DNA of 64,000 bases from Oceanimonas pelagia. Lineage in GTDB: Bacteria > Pseudomonadota > Gammaproteobacteria > Enterobacterales > Aeromonadaceae. Below are positions 16,436-24,956 of the stretch, in pieces. The notes beneath the pieces are model-generated. The model was not told the origin of the DNA and ran no database searches. It saw only the letters and a program-made list of their open reading frames with translations. The first letter of the stretch is position 1. Every line of letters begins with the position of its first letter. The position numbers and the translations under genes were made by a program. The stretch is taken from the NCBI RefSeq assembly GCF_030849025.1, contig NZ_CP118224.1, positions 790,001-854,000 on the forward strand. Reading direction: 5' to 3'.

Positions 16436-18826
16436 ATGCAGAAGAAACAACAACAAGACCAAAGCCAGATCAAGTGGATCTCCGACTTCATCTGGAACAT
16501 TGCCGACGACCGCCTGCGTGATGTCTACGTGCGCGGCAAATACCGTGATGTGATCTTGCCCTTCACCGTACTGCGGCGGCTCGATGCCGTACTGGAAGCC
16601 ACCAAGGAAGCGGTGCTGGAGCGCAAGAGGTTCCTCGACACCCACAAGGTGGCCGAGCAGGATGGCGCGTTGCGCATGGCGGCAGGTCAGGCATTCTACA
16701 ACGTCTCCGAATTCACGCTGGCAAAGCTGAAGTCCAGCGCGGCGGGGCAGCGCCTGCGTGATGACTTCATTGCGTATCTGGATGGTTTCTCGCCCAACGT
16801 GCAGGAGATCCTCACCAAGTTCAACTTCCGCAACCAGATCCAGAAACTGGTGGATTCCCACGTTCTTGGCTACCTGATCGAGGACTTCCTCGACCCAGAG
16901 GTCAACCTCGCGCCGCTGCCCGTCAAGGATGCCGACGGTCGCATCAAGCTGCCCGCACTGGACAATCACGGTATGGGCACGGTGTTCGAAGAGCTGATCC
17001 GCCGTTTCAACGAAGACAACAACGAAGAGGCAGGCGAGCACTTCACCCCGCGCGACGTGGTGCAGCTCATGGCCAAGCTGCTGTTCCTGCCGGTGGCCGA
17101 GCGCATTGAGTCCAGCACCTATTCGCTCTATGACGGCTCCTGCGGCACCGGCGGCATGCTCACAGTAGCCGAGGAAGCGCTACACGAGCTGGCCGAGCAG
17201 CATGGCAAAGAGGTATCCATCCACCTGTTCGGGCAAGAAATCAGCGACGAAACCTACGCCATCTGCAAGGCTGACCTGCTCTTGAAGGGGGAAGGCGAAG
17301 AAGCTGAGAACATCGTCGGAGGACCTGATAAATCGACCCTGTCCGCCGATCAGTTCCGCAGCCGCGAATTTGATTTCATGATCTCCAACCCGCCCTATGG
17401 CAAGAGTTGGAAGACCGATCTGGAGCGCATGGGCGGCAAGAAGGAATTCAATGATCCGCGTTTCATCGTCAGCCACGCGGGTAACCCCGAGTTCAAGCTC
17501 ATTACCCGTTCCAGCGACGGGCAGCTTATGTTCCAGGTGAACAAGCTGCAAAAGATGAAACACAACACACCGTTGGGCAGCCGCATTGCGCTGGTGCATA
17601 ACGGCTCGGCGCTGTTCACCGGCGACGCAGGCCAGGGCGAGAGCAACATCCGCCGCTGGGTGCTGGAAAACGACTGGCTCGAAGCCATCATCGCCCTGCC
17701 GCTCAACATCTTCTACAACACCGGTATCGCCACCTACATCTGGGTGCTGGCCAACCAGAAGGCCGCACACCGCAAAGGCAAGGTTCAGCTGATTGACGCA
17801 TCGCAGTGGTTCCAGCCGCTGCGCCGCAATCTCGGCAAGAAGAACTGCGAACTCTCGGATGGAGACATCCAGCGAATCCTCGACCTCTACCTCGATGAGG
17901 CACAGGAAACCGCCCCAGAAACTGAAAAGTGCAAATGGTTCGACACCCAGGACTTCGGCTACTGGAAGATCACCGTCGAGCGCCCGTTGCGCCTGAAAAG
18001 TCAGCTTTCAGACGAACGCATCGAGCCCCTGCGCTTTGCGTCTGGTGACGAGGCGCTGCGCGCCGAGATCTACGCCACCCATGACGAGGCGCTTTATACC
18101 GAGTTCGCCAAGCGCAAACCGGCCATCGAGGCATGGCTGAAAGGCGAGGAAGAGAACGAAGACGAAGACAACGACAGCGGCGATGACAGCGAGGCTCCCG
18201 CCGCGCGCAAGGCCGTGCCCGCCAAGCGCCGCAAGAAGCTGCTCGACGCATCGACGTGGCAGCGTGACAAGGGGTTGATGGAGGTAGCGCAACGGGCGAA
18301 GAAGGCACTGGGCAGCACCGTTTTCGACGACCACAATGAGTTTCGCACACGCTTCGATGCTGCGTGCAAGGCGCAGGGAGACAAGCTCAGCGCACCGGAG
18401 AAGAAGGCCATCTACAAGGCAGTCAGCTGGCGCGACGAAGCCGCGCCGCCGGTCATCGCTAAACGCACCAAACTCAAGTCGAACGACTTCTTTGAACCAA
18501 GCTTCGATGGAGCATACTTGGAAACCGTGGGCAAGGATCGCTTCATTGTCGAGTACGAGCCAGACAGCGAGCTGCGCGACACCGAGCAGGTGCCGTTGAA
18601 AGAATCGGGCGGTATCGACGCCTTTTTCGAGCGTGAAGTGCTTCCACACGCGCCGGACGCCTGGATCGCCACAGACAAGACCCAGATCGGCTACGAGATT
18701 TCCTTCACCCGCTATTTCTACAAGCCAGCGCCGCTGCGCACACTGGCCGAAATCCGCGCCGACATCCTCGCGCTGGAGCAACAGAGCGAGGGGTTGTTGC
18801 ACAAAATCGTGGGGAGCGCGCAATGA
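16436..18826 (+). CDS. hsdM: Type I restriction-modification methyltransferase HsdM
   Basis: 796 residues. An HsdM N-terminal helical domain (WISDFIWNIADDRLRD) is followed by the N6-adenine methylase core with SAM motif I DGSCGTGGML (near 230) and catalytic motif IV NPPYG (near 317). A long C-terminal extension of about 300 residues includes an acidic linker (GEEENEDEDNDSGDDS) and accounts for the size above the usual 500 or so. It methylates the host recognition site as M2S and is part of the R2M2S complex. The ATG overlaps nothing upstream; its stop overlaps hsdS (ATGA). Confidence 0.94.
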   Translation: MQKKQQQDQSQIKWISDFIWNIADDRLRDVYVRGKYRDVILPFTVLRRLDAVLEATKEAVLERKRFLDTHKVAEQDGALRMAAGQAFYNVSEFTLAKLKSSAAGQRLRDDFIAYLDGFSPNVQEILTKFNFRNQIQKLVDSHVLGYLIEDFLDPEVNLAPLPVKDADGRIKLPALDNHGMGTVFEELIRRFNEDNNEEAGEHFTPRDVVQLMAKLLFLPVAERIESSTYSLYDGSCGTGGMLTVAEEALHELAEQHGKEVSIHLFGQEISDETYAICKADLLLKGEGEEAENIVGGPDKSTLSADQFRSREFDFMISNPPYGKSWKTDLERMGGKKEFNDPRFIVSHAGNPEFKLITRSSDGQLMFQVNKLQKMKHNTPLGSRIALVHNGSALFTGDAGQGESNIRRWVLENDWLEAIIALPLNIFYNTGIATYIWVLANQKAAHRKGKVQLIDASQWFQPLRRNLGKKNCELSDGDIQRILDLYLDEAQETAPETEKCKWFDTQDFGYWKITVERPLRLKSQLSDERIEPLRFASGDEALRAEIYATHDEALYTEFAKRKPAIEAWLKGEEENEDEDNDSGDDSEAPAARKAVPAKRRKKLLDASTWQRDKGLMEVAQRAKKALGSTVFDDHNEFRTRFDAACKAQGDKLSAPEKKAIYKAVSWRDEAAPPVIAKRTKLKSNDFFEPSFDGAYLETVGKDRFIVEYEPDSELRDTEQVPLKESGGIDAFFEREVLPHAPDAWIATDKTQIGYEISFTRYFYKPAPLRTLAEIRADILALEQQSEGLLHKIVGSAQ

Positions 18827-20229
18827 CGGTGGCGATCGCGTACCCGAGCTACCGGCAACCGAAGATGCGCTGGTTGCCCGCTGTGCCGGAACACTGGAAC
18901 GAGCAACGCGCCAAGACCTTCTTCCGCGAGGTGGATGAGCGCTCGAAGACCGGACAGGAAGAGCTGCTGTCAGTATCTCACCTCACCGGCGTTACCCCGC
19001 GCAGCCAGAAGAAGGTCACGATGTTCAAGGCGGCGAGCTACGTCGGTTCCAAGCTGTGTCAACCTGGCGACATCGTCATCAACACGCTGTGGGCATGGAT
19101 GGCTGCGTTGGGTGCGAGTAGGCACGTGGGCATCGTCAGTCCCGCCTATGGCGTGTACCGCCCGCACAGTGCCGACAGCTTCAACCCGGCCTATCTCGAT
19201 TACTTGTTGCGTACTCGTGCCTACGTGGCCGAATACATCGGGCGCTCGACCGGGATTCAATCCTCCCGCCTGCGCCTGTACCCGAACCAGTTCCTCGATA
19301 TCTCGCTGATCCAGCCACCGCGCCCCGAGCAAGACCAAATCGTTGCTTACCTGCGGGCGCAGGACGCGCACATCGCCCGCTTCATCAAGACCAAGCGCGA
19401 TCTCATCAAGCTGCTCACCGAACAGAAGCTGCGCATTATCGACCACGCCGTCACGCGCGGCCTCGATGCATCGGTGGCGCTGAGGCCTTCCGGCATCGAG
19501 TGGCTGGGCGAGATGCCGGAGCATTGGAAAGTTCAACGACTCAAGAACGTTGCCCATGTGGTCCTGGGAAAAATGCTGACCACCGAAGCCAAGGGGGGGG
19601 ACGGCGATTTCAAGCCCTACCTGCGCTCGACGAATGTGCAATGGATTAAACCCGATGTGTGCGACGTAAAGGAAATGTGGATTGCTAAGGCTGAGATGGC
19701 GCAGCTCCGCGTTCGCAAGGGGGACTTGCTAGTCAGTGAAGGTGGCGAAGTTGGCCGTACCTGCATGTGGAACGATGAACTGCTGGAGTGTTACATCCAG
19801 AACTCAGTGCATCGGGTTGCCGCCAAGCCGACGATGCTTCCGGAGTTCCTATTTCATCAGTTCTTCGTGTATGGCAAACGTGGCCGCTTCAATGCCATCG
19901 TGAACCGCGTCAGCATCGCGCACCTGACGCGCGAAAAGCTCGTGACGATTCCGTTCACGGTACCACCCGTCGAGGAACAACAGGCCATCTGCCGCTGGAT
20001 CACCGACGAATGCAAGCCGCTAGACGACGCCATCGCCCGCACGGAAGAAGAAATCAAGTTGATCCGCGAATACCGCGACCGCCTGATTGCCGATGTGGTC
20101 ACCGGTCAGGTGGACGTGCGGGGCTGGCAGCCCGGCCCGGACGACGTAGTGGACGACGCGGCGCTGGCCGCGCTGGGCGATGAACAGGAAGATGTGACCG
20201 AAGAGGAGGATGGTGATGGCGAAGACTGA
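18823..20229 (+). CDS. hsdS: Type I restriction specificity subunit HsdS
   Basis: 468 residues with two target-recognition domains, each opened by the usual W-L-x-x-x-P-E-H-W pattern (RWLPAVPEHW near 25; WLGEMPEHWKVQRL near 226) and each closed by a conserved helix (PRPEQDQIVAYLRAQD; PPVEEQQAICRWITDE). The start overlaps hsdM by four bases. A run of eight G bases at 19593-19600 lies in the second recognition domain, where slippage would truncate the protein. The C-terminal tail is acidic (EEEDGDGED). Confidence 0.93.
   Translation: MTVAIAYPSYRQPKMRWLPAVPEHWNEQRAKTFFREVDERSKTGQEELLSVSHLTGVTPRSQKKVTMFKAASYVGSKLCQPGDIVINTLWAWMAALGASRHVGIVSPAYGVYRPHSADSFNPAYLDYLLRTRAYVAEYIGRSTGIQSSRLRLYPNQFLDISLIQPPRPEQDQIVAYLRAQDAHIARFIKTKRDLIKLLTEQKLRIIDHAVTRGLDASVALRPSGIEWLGEMPEHWKVQRLKNVAHVVLGKMLTTEAKGGDGDFKPYLRSTNVQWIKPDVCDVKEMWIAKAEMAQLRVRKGDLLVSEGGEVGRTCMWNDELLECYIQNSVHRVAAKPTMLPEFLFHQFFVYGKRGRFNAIVNRVSIAHLTREKLVTIPFTVPPVEEQQAICRWITDECKPLDDAIARTEEEIKLIREYRDRLIADVVTGQVDVRGWQPGPDDVVDDAALAALGDEQEDVTEEEDGDGED
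19593..19600 (+). repeat. G8 homopolymer inside hsdS
   Basis: Eight consecutive G bases at about codon 257 of hsdS, in frame for the full-length protein in this sequence. Tracts of this kind are prone to slippage. Confidence 0.9.
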
Positions 20230-23200
20230 CACCAGCGAGCGCTGGTTCGAGGCACGCGTGGTGCGCGGCCTGACCGGCGTGCCGCAGCCCGAGTACAGCC
20301 ATGAGCTGGCTCCCACGGACTTCGCCGCCACCCACAACGGCTACGTGCAGGGCAAACCTACCGACTACAACCGCGACGTGGCCCTGGATGTGACGCAGTT
20401 GCTGGCCTTCTTGCAGGTCACCCAGCCCAAGGTGGTAGAGACGCTGGAACTGGCGGCGGACGGCATTAAGCGCACCCAGTTCCTGCACCGGCTGCAAGGC
20501 GAGATCACCAAGCGCGGCGTGGTGGACGTGCTGCGCAAGGGCGTGAGCCACGGGCCGGTTCACGTCGATCTCTACAAGCTGCTTCCCACACCGGGCAACA
20601 CCGCCGCCGCAGACGCTTTCGGCAAGAACATCTTCAGTGTCACCCGGCAGGTGCGCTACAGCAACGACTCCGGCAACGAACTGGACTTGGCGATCTTCAT
20701 CAACGGCCTGCCAGTGCTGACTTTTGAGTTGAAGAACTCGCTGACCAAGCAGACCCTGGCCGACGCCATCGTCCAGTACCAGACCACGCGCAGCCCGCTG
20801 GAGCTGCTATTCCAGTTAGGCCGTTGTGTGGCGCATTTTGCCGTTGATGACGCGGAGGTCGCGTTCTGCACCGAGCTCAAGGGCAAGGCGTCGTGGTTCC
20901 TGCCATTCAACCAGGGCTGGAACAGCGGCGCGGGCAACCCGCCCAACCCGGATGGCTTGAAGACCGACTACCTGTGGAAGCAGGTGCTGACCCGCGAATC
21001 GCTGGCCAACATCATCGAGAGCTACGCGCAGGTGGTGGAGGAGGAGGAAACCGGCGCCAGCGGCAAGAAACGCAAGAAGCGCAAGCAGATCTTCCCGCGT
21101 TTCCACCAATTGCGCACGGCACGGGCCCTGCTGCGCCGCGCCCACAACGACGGAGTGGGCAACCGATATCTAATTCAACATTCGGCAGGCAGCGGCAAGA
21201 GCAACACCATTGCCTGGCTGGCGCACCAGTTGGTGGAGTTGCGTCGCAAGGACGACCCGCTGACGGCGCAGTTCGACTCCATCATCGTCATCACCGACCG
21301 GCGTGCGCTGGACACACAGATCGCTCGCACCATCAAGGGTTACGACCACGTGGCGTCGATCTTCGGCCACTCCGACAACGCTCAGGAGCTGCGAGGCTTC
21401 TTGCAAAAGGGCAAGAAGATCATCGTCACTACGGTGCAAAAGTTCCCCTTCATCCTCGATGAGCTGGGCGACCTCTCCGGCAAGCGCTTCGCGCTGTTGA
21501 TCGACGAGGCGCATTCCAGCCAAGGCGGCAAGACCACGGCGCGGATGCACGAAGCCCTCGGCGGCAAAGCCGCCGATACAGGCACGACCGGCAAGGTTGC
21601 CGAGGAGGAATTCGAGGAAGACAGTACGCAGGATGCGGTTAACGCGGAAATCGAGAAGCGCATCGCCTCTCGTAAGCTGCTGCTCAACGCCAGTTACTTC
21701 GCGTTCACAGCTACCCCCAAGAACAAGACGCTGGAGTTATTCGGCGAGAAGACTCTTGTTGGCGACAAGGTTCAGTTCCGCTCGCCCGAGGAGCTGACCT
21801 ACACCACCAAGCAGGCCATCCAGGAGAAGTTCATCCTCGACGTGGTGGAAAATTACACCACCTACGACAGCTTCTACCAAGTGGCCAAGACGGTGGCGGA
21901 CGACCCGGAATTCGACAAGGTGAAGGCGCTGAAGAAAATCCGCCACTACGTTGAATCGCATGACAAGGCCATCCGCCGCAAGGCCGAGATCATGGTCGAC
22001 CACTTCATCGCACAGGTCGCGGGCAAGCAGAAGATCGGCGGCAAGGCGCGGGCCATGATCGTGTGCAACGGCATAGCACGGGCCATCGACTACTGGCGCG
22101 AGGTGTCGGACTACCTTACGCAGATCAAGAGCTCGTACAAGGCCATAGTGGCGTATTCGGGTGACTTCGAAATCGCAGGCGAGAAGAAAAACGAAGCTGA
22201 CTTGAACGACTTCCCTAGCAAGGACATTCCGGCGAAATTCAAGCAGGATCCTTATCGATTTTTAATTGTTGCCAACAAGTTCGTCACCGGCTTCGATGAG
22301 CCCTTGCTGCACACTATGTACGTGGATAAGCCGCTGGCGGGTGTGCTCGCGGTTCAGACTCTATCGCGCTTGAACCGGGCACATCCGCAGAAGCACGATA
22401 CTTTCGTGCTCGACTTCGCGGACAACGCCGAGGCTGTGAAGGCGGCGTTCCAGGACTACTACCGAGCCACTATCCAAACAGGCGAAACCGACGCCAACAA
22501 ATTGCACGATCTAAAGGCCGAACTCGACGGGCAGCAGGTGTATAGCTGGCAGCAGGTAGAAGACTTGGTGGCGCTGTACTTGAGCGGCGCGGACCGGGAC
22601 AAGCTCGACCCTATCCTCGACACTTGCGTGGCCGAGTACACGGAAAAGCTCGGCGAGGACGATCAGGTCAAGTTCAAGGGCAAAGCCAAGGCTTTCCTTC
22701 GCAGCTACGGCTTTCTTGCCGCGATCCTGAGCTACGGCCATCCGACGTGGGAGAAGTTGTCGATCTTCCTGAACTTCCTCACCCCCAAGTTGCCCGCCCC
22801 GAAAGAGGATGACTTCTCCAAGGGGGTGCTGGAGACCATCGACATGGACAGCTACAGGGTGGAGGCCAAAGCGGCGCTGAAGATGAGGATGGCCGACGCC
22901 GATGCCACGGTAGACCCAGTGCCGTCGGGCGGCGGTGGCGGCAAGGGCGAAGCAGAAATCGACAAGCTCTCCGCGATCATCAAAACCTTCAACGACCTGT
23001 TCGGCAACATTGAGTGGAAGGACGAGGACAAGATCCGCAAGGTCATTGCAGAGGAAATCCCGGCGCGGGTGGCGCAGGACAAGGCTTACCAGAACGCGCA
23101 GGCTAACTCCGACAAGCAAAACGCCAAACTGGAGCACGACAAGGCGCTCAACCGCGTGGTGCTGGAGTTGCTGTCCGATCACACCGAACTGTTCAAGCAG

Positions 23201-23314
23201 TTCAGCGACAACCCCAATTTCAAGCGTTGGCTGACGGACACTGTGTTCGATGCGACCTATCACCGGGGCGCGGTGCCGTCGAAGACACCGCCACAGACTG
23301 GGGCGTCGGCATGA
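20216..23314 (+). CDS. hsdR: Type I restriction endonuclease subunit HsdR
   Basis: 1032 residues from ATG 20216; GGAGG at 20205-20209 gives the best spacing to it, with an ATG two codons earlier as alternative. The N-terminal PD-(D/E)xK nuclease site is ELDLAIFINGLPVLTFELKN (near 155-172). The SF2 helicase/translocase has motif I AGSGKSN (near 324), Ia VITDRRALD, motif II IDEAHSSQ (near 429) and motif III FTATPK (near 495). It translocates DNA using ATP and cuts unmodified DNA. It overlaps the end of hsdS by 14 bases. Confidence 0.95.
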   Translation: MAKTDTSERWFEARVVRGLTGVPQPEYSHELAPTDFAATHNGYVQGKPTDYNRDVALDVTQLLAFLQVTQPKVVETLELAADGIKRTQFLHRLQGEITKRGVVDVLRKGVSHGPVHVDLYKLLPTPGNTAAADAFGKNIFSVTRQVRYSNDSGNELDLAIFINGLPVLTFELKNSLTKQTLADAIVQYQTTRSPLELLFQLGRCVAHFAVDDAEVAFCTELKGKASWFLPFNQGWNSGAGNPPNPDGLKTDYLWKQVLTRESLANIIESYAQVVEEEETGASGKKRKKRKQIFPRFHQLRTARALLRRAHNDGVGNRYLIQHSAGSGKSNTIAWLAHQLVELRRKDDPLTAQFDSIIVITDRRALDTQIARTIKGYDHVASIFGHSDNAQELRGFLQKGKKIIVTTVQKFPFILDELGDLSGKRFALLIDEAHSSQGGKTTARMHEALGGKAADTGTTGKVAEEEFEEDSTQDAVNAEIEKRIASRKLLLNASYFAFTATPKNKTLELFGEKTLVGDKVQFRSPEELTYTTKQAIQEKFILDVVENYTTYDSFYQVAKTVADDPEFDKVKALKKIRHYVESHDKAIRRKAEIMVDHFIAQVAGKQKIGGKARAMIVCNGIARAIDYWREVSDYLTQIKSSYKAIVAYSGDFEIAGEKKNEADLNDFPSKDIPAKFKQDPYRFLIVANKFVTGFDEPLLHTMYVDKPLAGVLAVQTLSRLNRAHPQKHDTFVLDFADNAEAVKAAFQDYYRATIQTGETDANKLHDLKAELDGQQVYSWQQVEDLVALYLSGADRDKLDPILDTCVAEYTEKLGEDDQVKFKGKAKAFLRSYGFLAAILSYGHPTWEKLSIFLNFLTPKLPAPKEDDFSKGVLETIDMDSYRVEAKAALKMRMADADATVDPVPSGGGGGKGEAEIDKLSAIIKTFNDLFGNIEWKDEDKIRKVIAEEIPARVAQDKAYQNAQANSDKQNAKLEHDKALNRVVLELLSDHTELFKQFSDNPNFKRWLTDTVFDATYHRGAVPSKTPPQTGASA

Positions 23315-23339
23315 GAAGGAACTGGTAAGGGAAAGTGCG

Positions 23340-23538
23340 ATGACCGGAATATCTACAGAGGATCAAGCCAAAATTTCTGCGCTTCGTAGAGGCTGAGCGG
23401 CTGGAAGAAGATGCACTGTATTCGAGCAAGGCGCATTTCAACGCCGAATACACATGGGTTCGGCGCAACTACTGGCTGGGTGTGCCAGTAACTGCTCTGG
23501 GTGCAATAGCTGGTGCCGCTGCTGACGGGGGTTTATGA
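23340..23538 (+). pseudogene. Frameshifted, truncated SLATT-like membrane protein gene
   Basis: The ATG at 23340 opens MTGISTEDQAK, then a one-base slip at the AAAA run near 23370 is needed to reach FLRFVEAERLEEDALYSSK, AHFNAEYTWVRRNYWLG and a hydrophobic segment ending at TGA 23536-23538. This is the N-terminal helix plus first membrane segment of SLATT-type proteins, which are predicted pore-forming effectors in defence loci. The second membrane segment and C-terminus are missing. It starts 25 bases after hsdR, so the intact gene was probably part of that operon. Confidence 0.55.
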
Positions 23539-23888
23539 CCTTTCTAAAGCCCAATGAGCGTGCTGCGATACACCGGCAGCTGCTGGCTAGTTTTTGGCTC
23601 TTCGGAATGAAGCCCGTTTTTTCGTGAGTTCGAATTGTTTGAGACAGATCGGCTGAGCGAGCTTCCTGCGAGATTGAAGGTGCTAAAGACCAGATTTTTA
23701 CCATGGTCTTGAATGAATCTTTTATGCTCATGATAATCTTGGGGAGAAACACGACTAAAAAATTCTTTACCCAAGTTTGTCTGTAAGAGTTGCTTTTTTT
23801 CATCAAACTGTACATAAACTGTTTAACAAGAATGTGGGGAGCGGCGTTAGTAATAGGGGAATAATTCAGTTGCTCATCACACACAAAA
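23539..23888. other. Gene-free stretch
   Basis: No convincing coding sequence, repeat or RNA is seen on either strand. Base composition falls towards AT, marking the boundary between the restriction operon and the minus-strand element backbone. Confidence 0.5.
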
Positions 23889-23913
23889 AAAAAGCGACAC
23901 ACCGTCGCTTTTT
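23885..23913 (-). terminator. Rho-independent terminator of the minus-strand operon
   Basis: A 10-base perfect stem (AAAAAGCGAC at 23889-23898 with 23904-23913) and 5-base loop, followed on the minus strand by a run of T (A9 on the plus strand). It lies 9 bases after the YkvA-family stop codon. Confidence 0.85.
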
Positions 23914-23921
23914 CAGTTTAT

Positions 23922-24266
23922 CTACCCAAACCACTCACGCAGTTTGCGGTCGGCTTGTCGCTCTACCTCAGCATCCACGTATAGCGAGATGGTGACCAGG
24001 GCGGCGCTCAGCACCGCCAGGTCATCGCTGTAGCCAATCACGAACACAGCATCCGGAATGGCATCCAGCGGGATAAGGAAGTAGGCCAGGGCACCATACA
24101 CCACCGTCTTGGCCCAGAGCGGGGTCTCCGGCTTCTGGGCTGCGTAGTGGAGGCACAGGCAGTGGCGGATCACTTCCTTACCCGCCCTGCGCAGGTTGGC
24201 CCTGAGCTTGCGCCAGAACCGTTGCTCGTTGAACTGGGGCTCCAGCTCATTCGGGTTGAACTCCAT
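23922..24266 (-). CDS. YkvA family (DUF1232) membrane protein
   Basis: 114 residues. The DUF1232 signature is clear: AYFLIPLDAIPDAVFVIGYSDD, a hydrophobic helix with the IPDxxP-like loop, and a second hydrophobic segment LAVLSAALVTISLYV. The family has no proven function; members are common in integrative elements. The gene is last in the minus-strand run, 14 bases after radC-like, with a terminator behind it. Confidence 0.85.
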   Translation of the reverse strand: MEFNPNELEPQFNEQRFWRKLRANLRRAGKEVIRHCLCLHYAAQKPETPLWAKTVVYGALAYFLIPLDAIPDAVFVIGYSDDLAVLSAALVTISLYVDAEVERQADRKLREWFG

Positions 24267-24280
24267 GGGGACTCCTTGGG

Positions 24281-24778
24281 TTAAATCTGGCCGCGCTCTG
24301 CCAGAGACACGCAGCCTTCCAGGCCAACAACCACATGATCCAGAGTGCGGATATCTACCAAGTTAAGCGCATCGCGCAGGCGCTGGGTAATGGCCAGGTC
24401 CGCCCGGCTGGGCTCGGGATCGCCAGAGGGGTGGTTATGCACAAAGATGGCGGCAGCTGCGTTGCAGGTCAGGGCCAGCTTGACCACCTCCCGGGGGTAG
24501 ACGCTGGCGGCGTCGATGGTGCCGCGAAACAGCTGTTCAAAGCGCAGAATGCGGTGCTGATTGTCGAGCAGTACCACTGCAAAGATTTCATGCTCGCATT
24601 CCTGCAGCAGGGTTTGCAGCGCCTCAAAGGTTTTACTCGGGGCGTCGAGTACCCGGCCCTTGGCCAGCCGGCGGCGGGCCAGCTTGTGGGCCATGTGCAG
24701 AATGTCGGCCTCGGTGACCGGACCGGGGGCCAGGTAAGTGCCGGACTGCTCACCGGCGATAAAGATGTTATTGCTCAT
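24281..24778 (-). CDS. RadC-family JAB/MPN domain protein
   Basis: 165 residues. The JAMM motif of the RadC family is complete: E in [28 protein letters not shown] (near 113-130) and the D-H in TLDHVVVG. The N-terminal helix-hairpin-helix of chromosomal RadC is missing, which is typical of the short RadC proteins carried by genomic islands. Its biochemical role is unresolved in spite of the DNA-repair name. It belongs to the minus-strand element operon. Confidence 0.9.
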   Translation of the reverse strand: MSNNIFIAGEQSGTYLAPGPVTEADILHMAHKLARRRLAKGRVLDAPSKTFEALQTLLQECEHEIFAVVLLDNQHRILRFEQLFRGTIDAASVYPREVVKLALTCNAAAAIFVHNHPSGDPEPSRADLAITQRLRDALNLVDIRTLDHVVVGLEGCVSLAERGQI

Positions 24779-24794
24779 GGGATCCTCCAGGCAT

Positions 24795-24818
24795 AAAAAA
24801 CGCCGCTCAGTGGCGGCG
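24795..24818 (-). terminator. Hairpin with T-run upstream of radC-like gene
   Basis: A six-base GC stem (24801-24806 with 24813-24818) followed on the minus strand by six T. It separates the small membrane peptide gene from the radC-like gene. Confidence 0.7.
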
Positions 24819-24852
24819 CGTAAAAGGGGTATTTATAACCAGGGCGTGAGGG

Positions 24853-24942
24853 CTAGAAGCGTTTCACTTCCAGATAAACTGAAACGCCAGCAATGATGAT
24901 TAACAGCCCCCAGGCAAGCCATTCAATCCAGGGTTTGTTCAT
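24853..24942 (-). CDS. 29-residue single-pass membrane peptide
   Basis: On the minus strand an ATG at 24942 opens a 29-codon frame: MNKPWIEWLAWGLLIIIAGV, then SVYLEVKRF and a stop. It has a Trp-rich amphipathic start, one hydrophobic helix and a basic tail, the look of small membrane proteins or type I toxins. It lies between the RDF-like gene and a hairpin with a T-run, so it has its own transcript end. The ribosome site is weak (GAGACTCAGA). No family is recognised. Confidence 0.5.
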   Translation of the reverse strand: MNKPWIEWLAWGLLIIIAGVSVYLEVKRF

Positions 24943-24956
24943 TCTGAGTCTCGTTT

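Noticed and set aside
20893-21462. Alternative frame inside hsdR
   Set aside because: Gln/Arg/His-rich composition without motifs; the HsdR frame is complete.
23540-23632. Short frame after the SLATT remnant
   Set aside because: About 30 codons, no ribosome site and no family pattern.
24795-24818. CRISPR-like repeats near terminators
   Set aside because: Only single hairpins are present; no spaced direct repeats anywhere in the window form an array.
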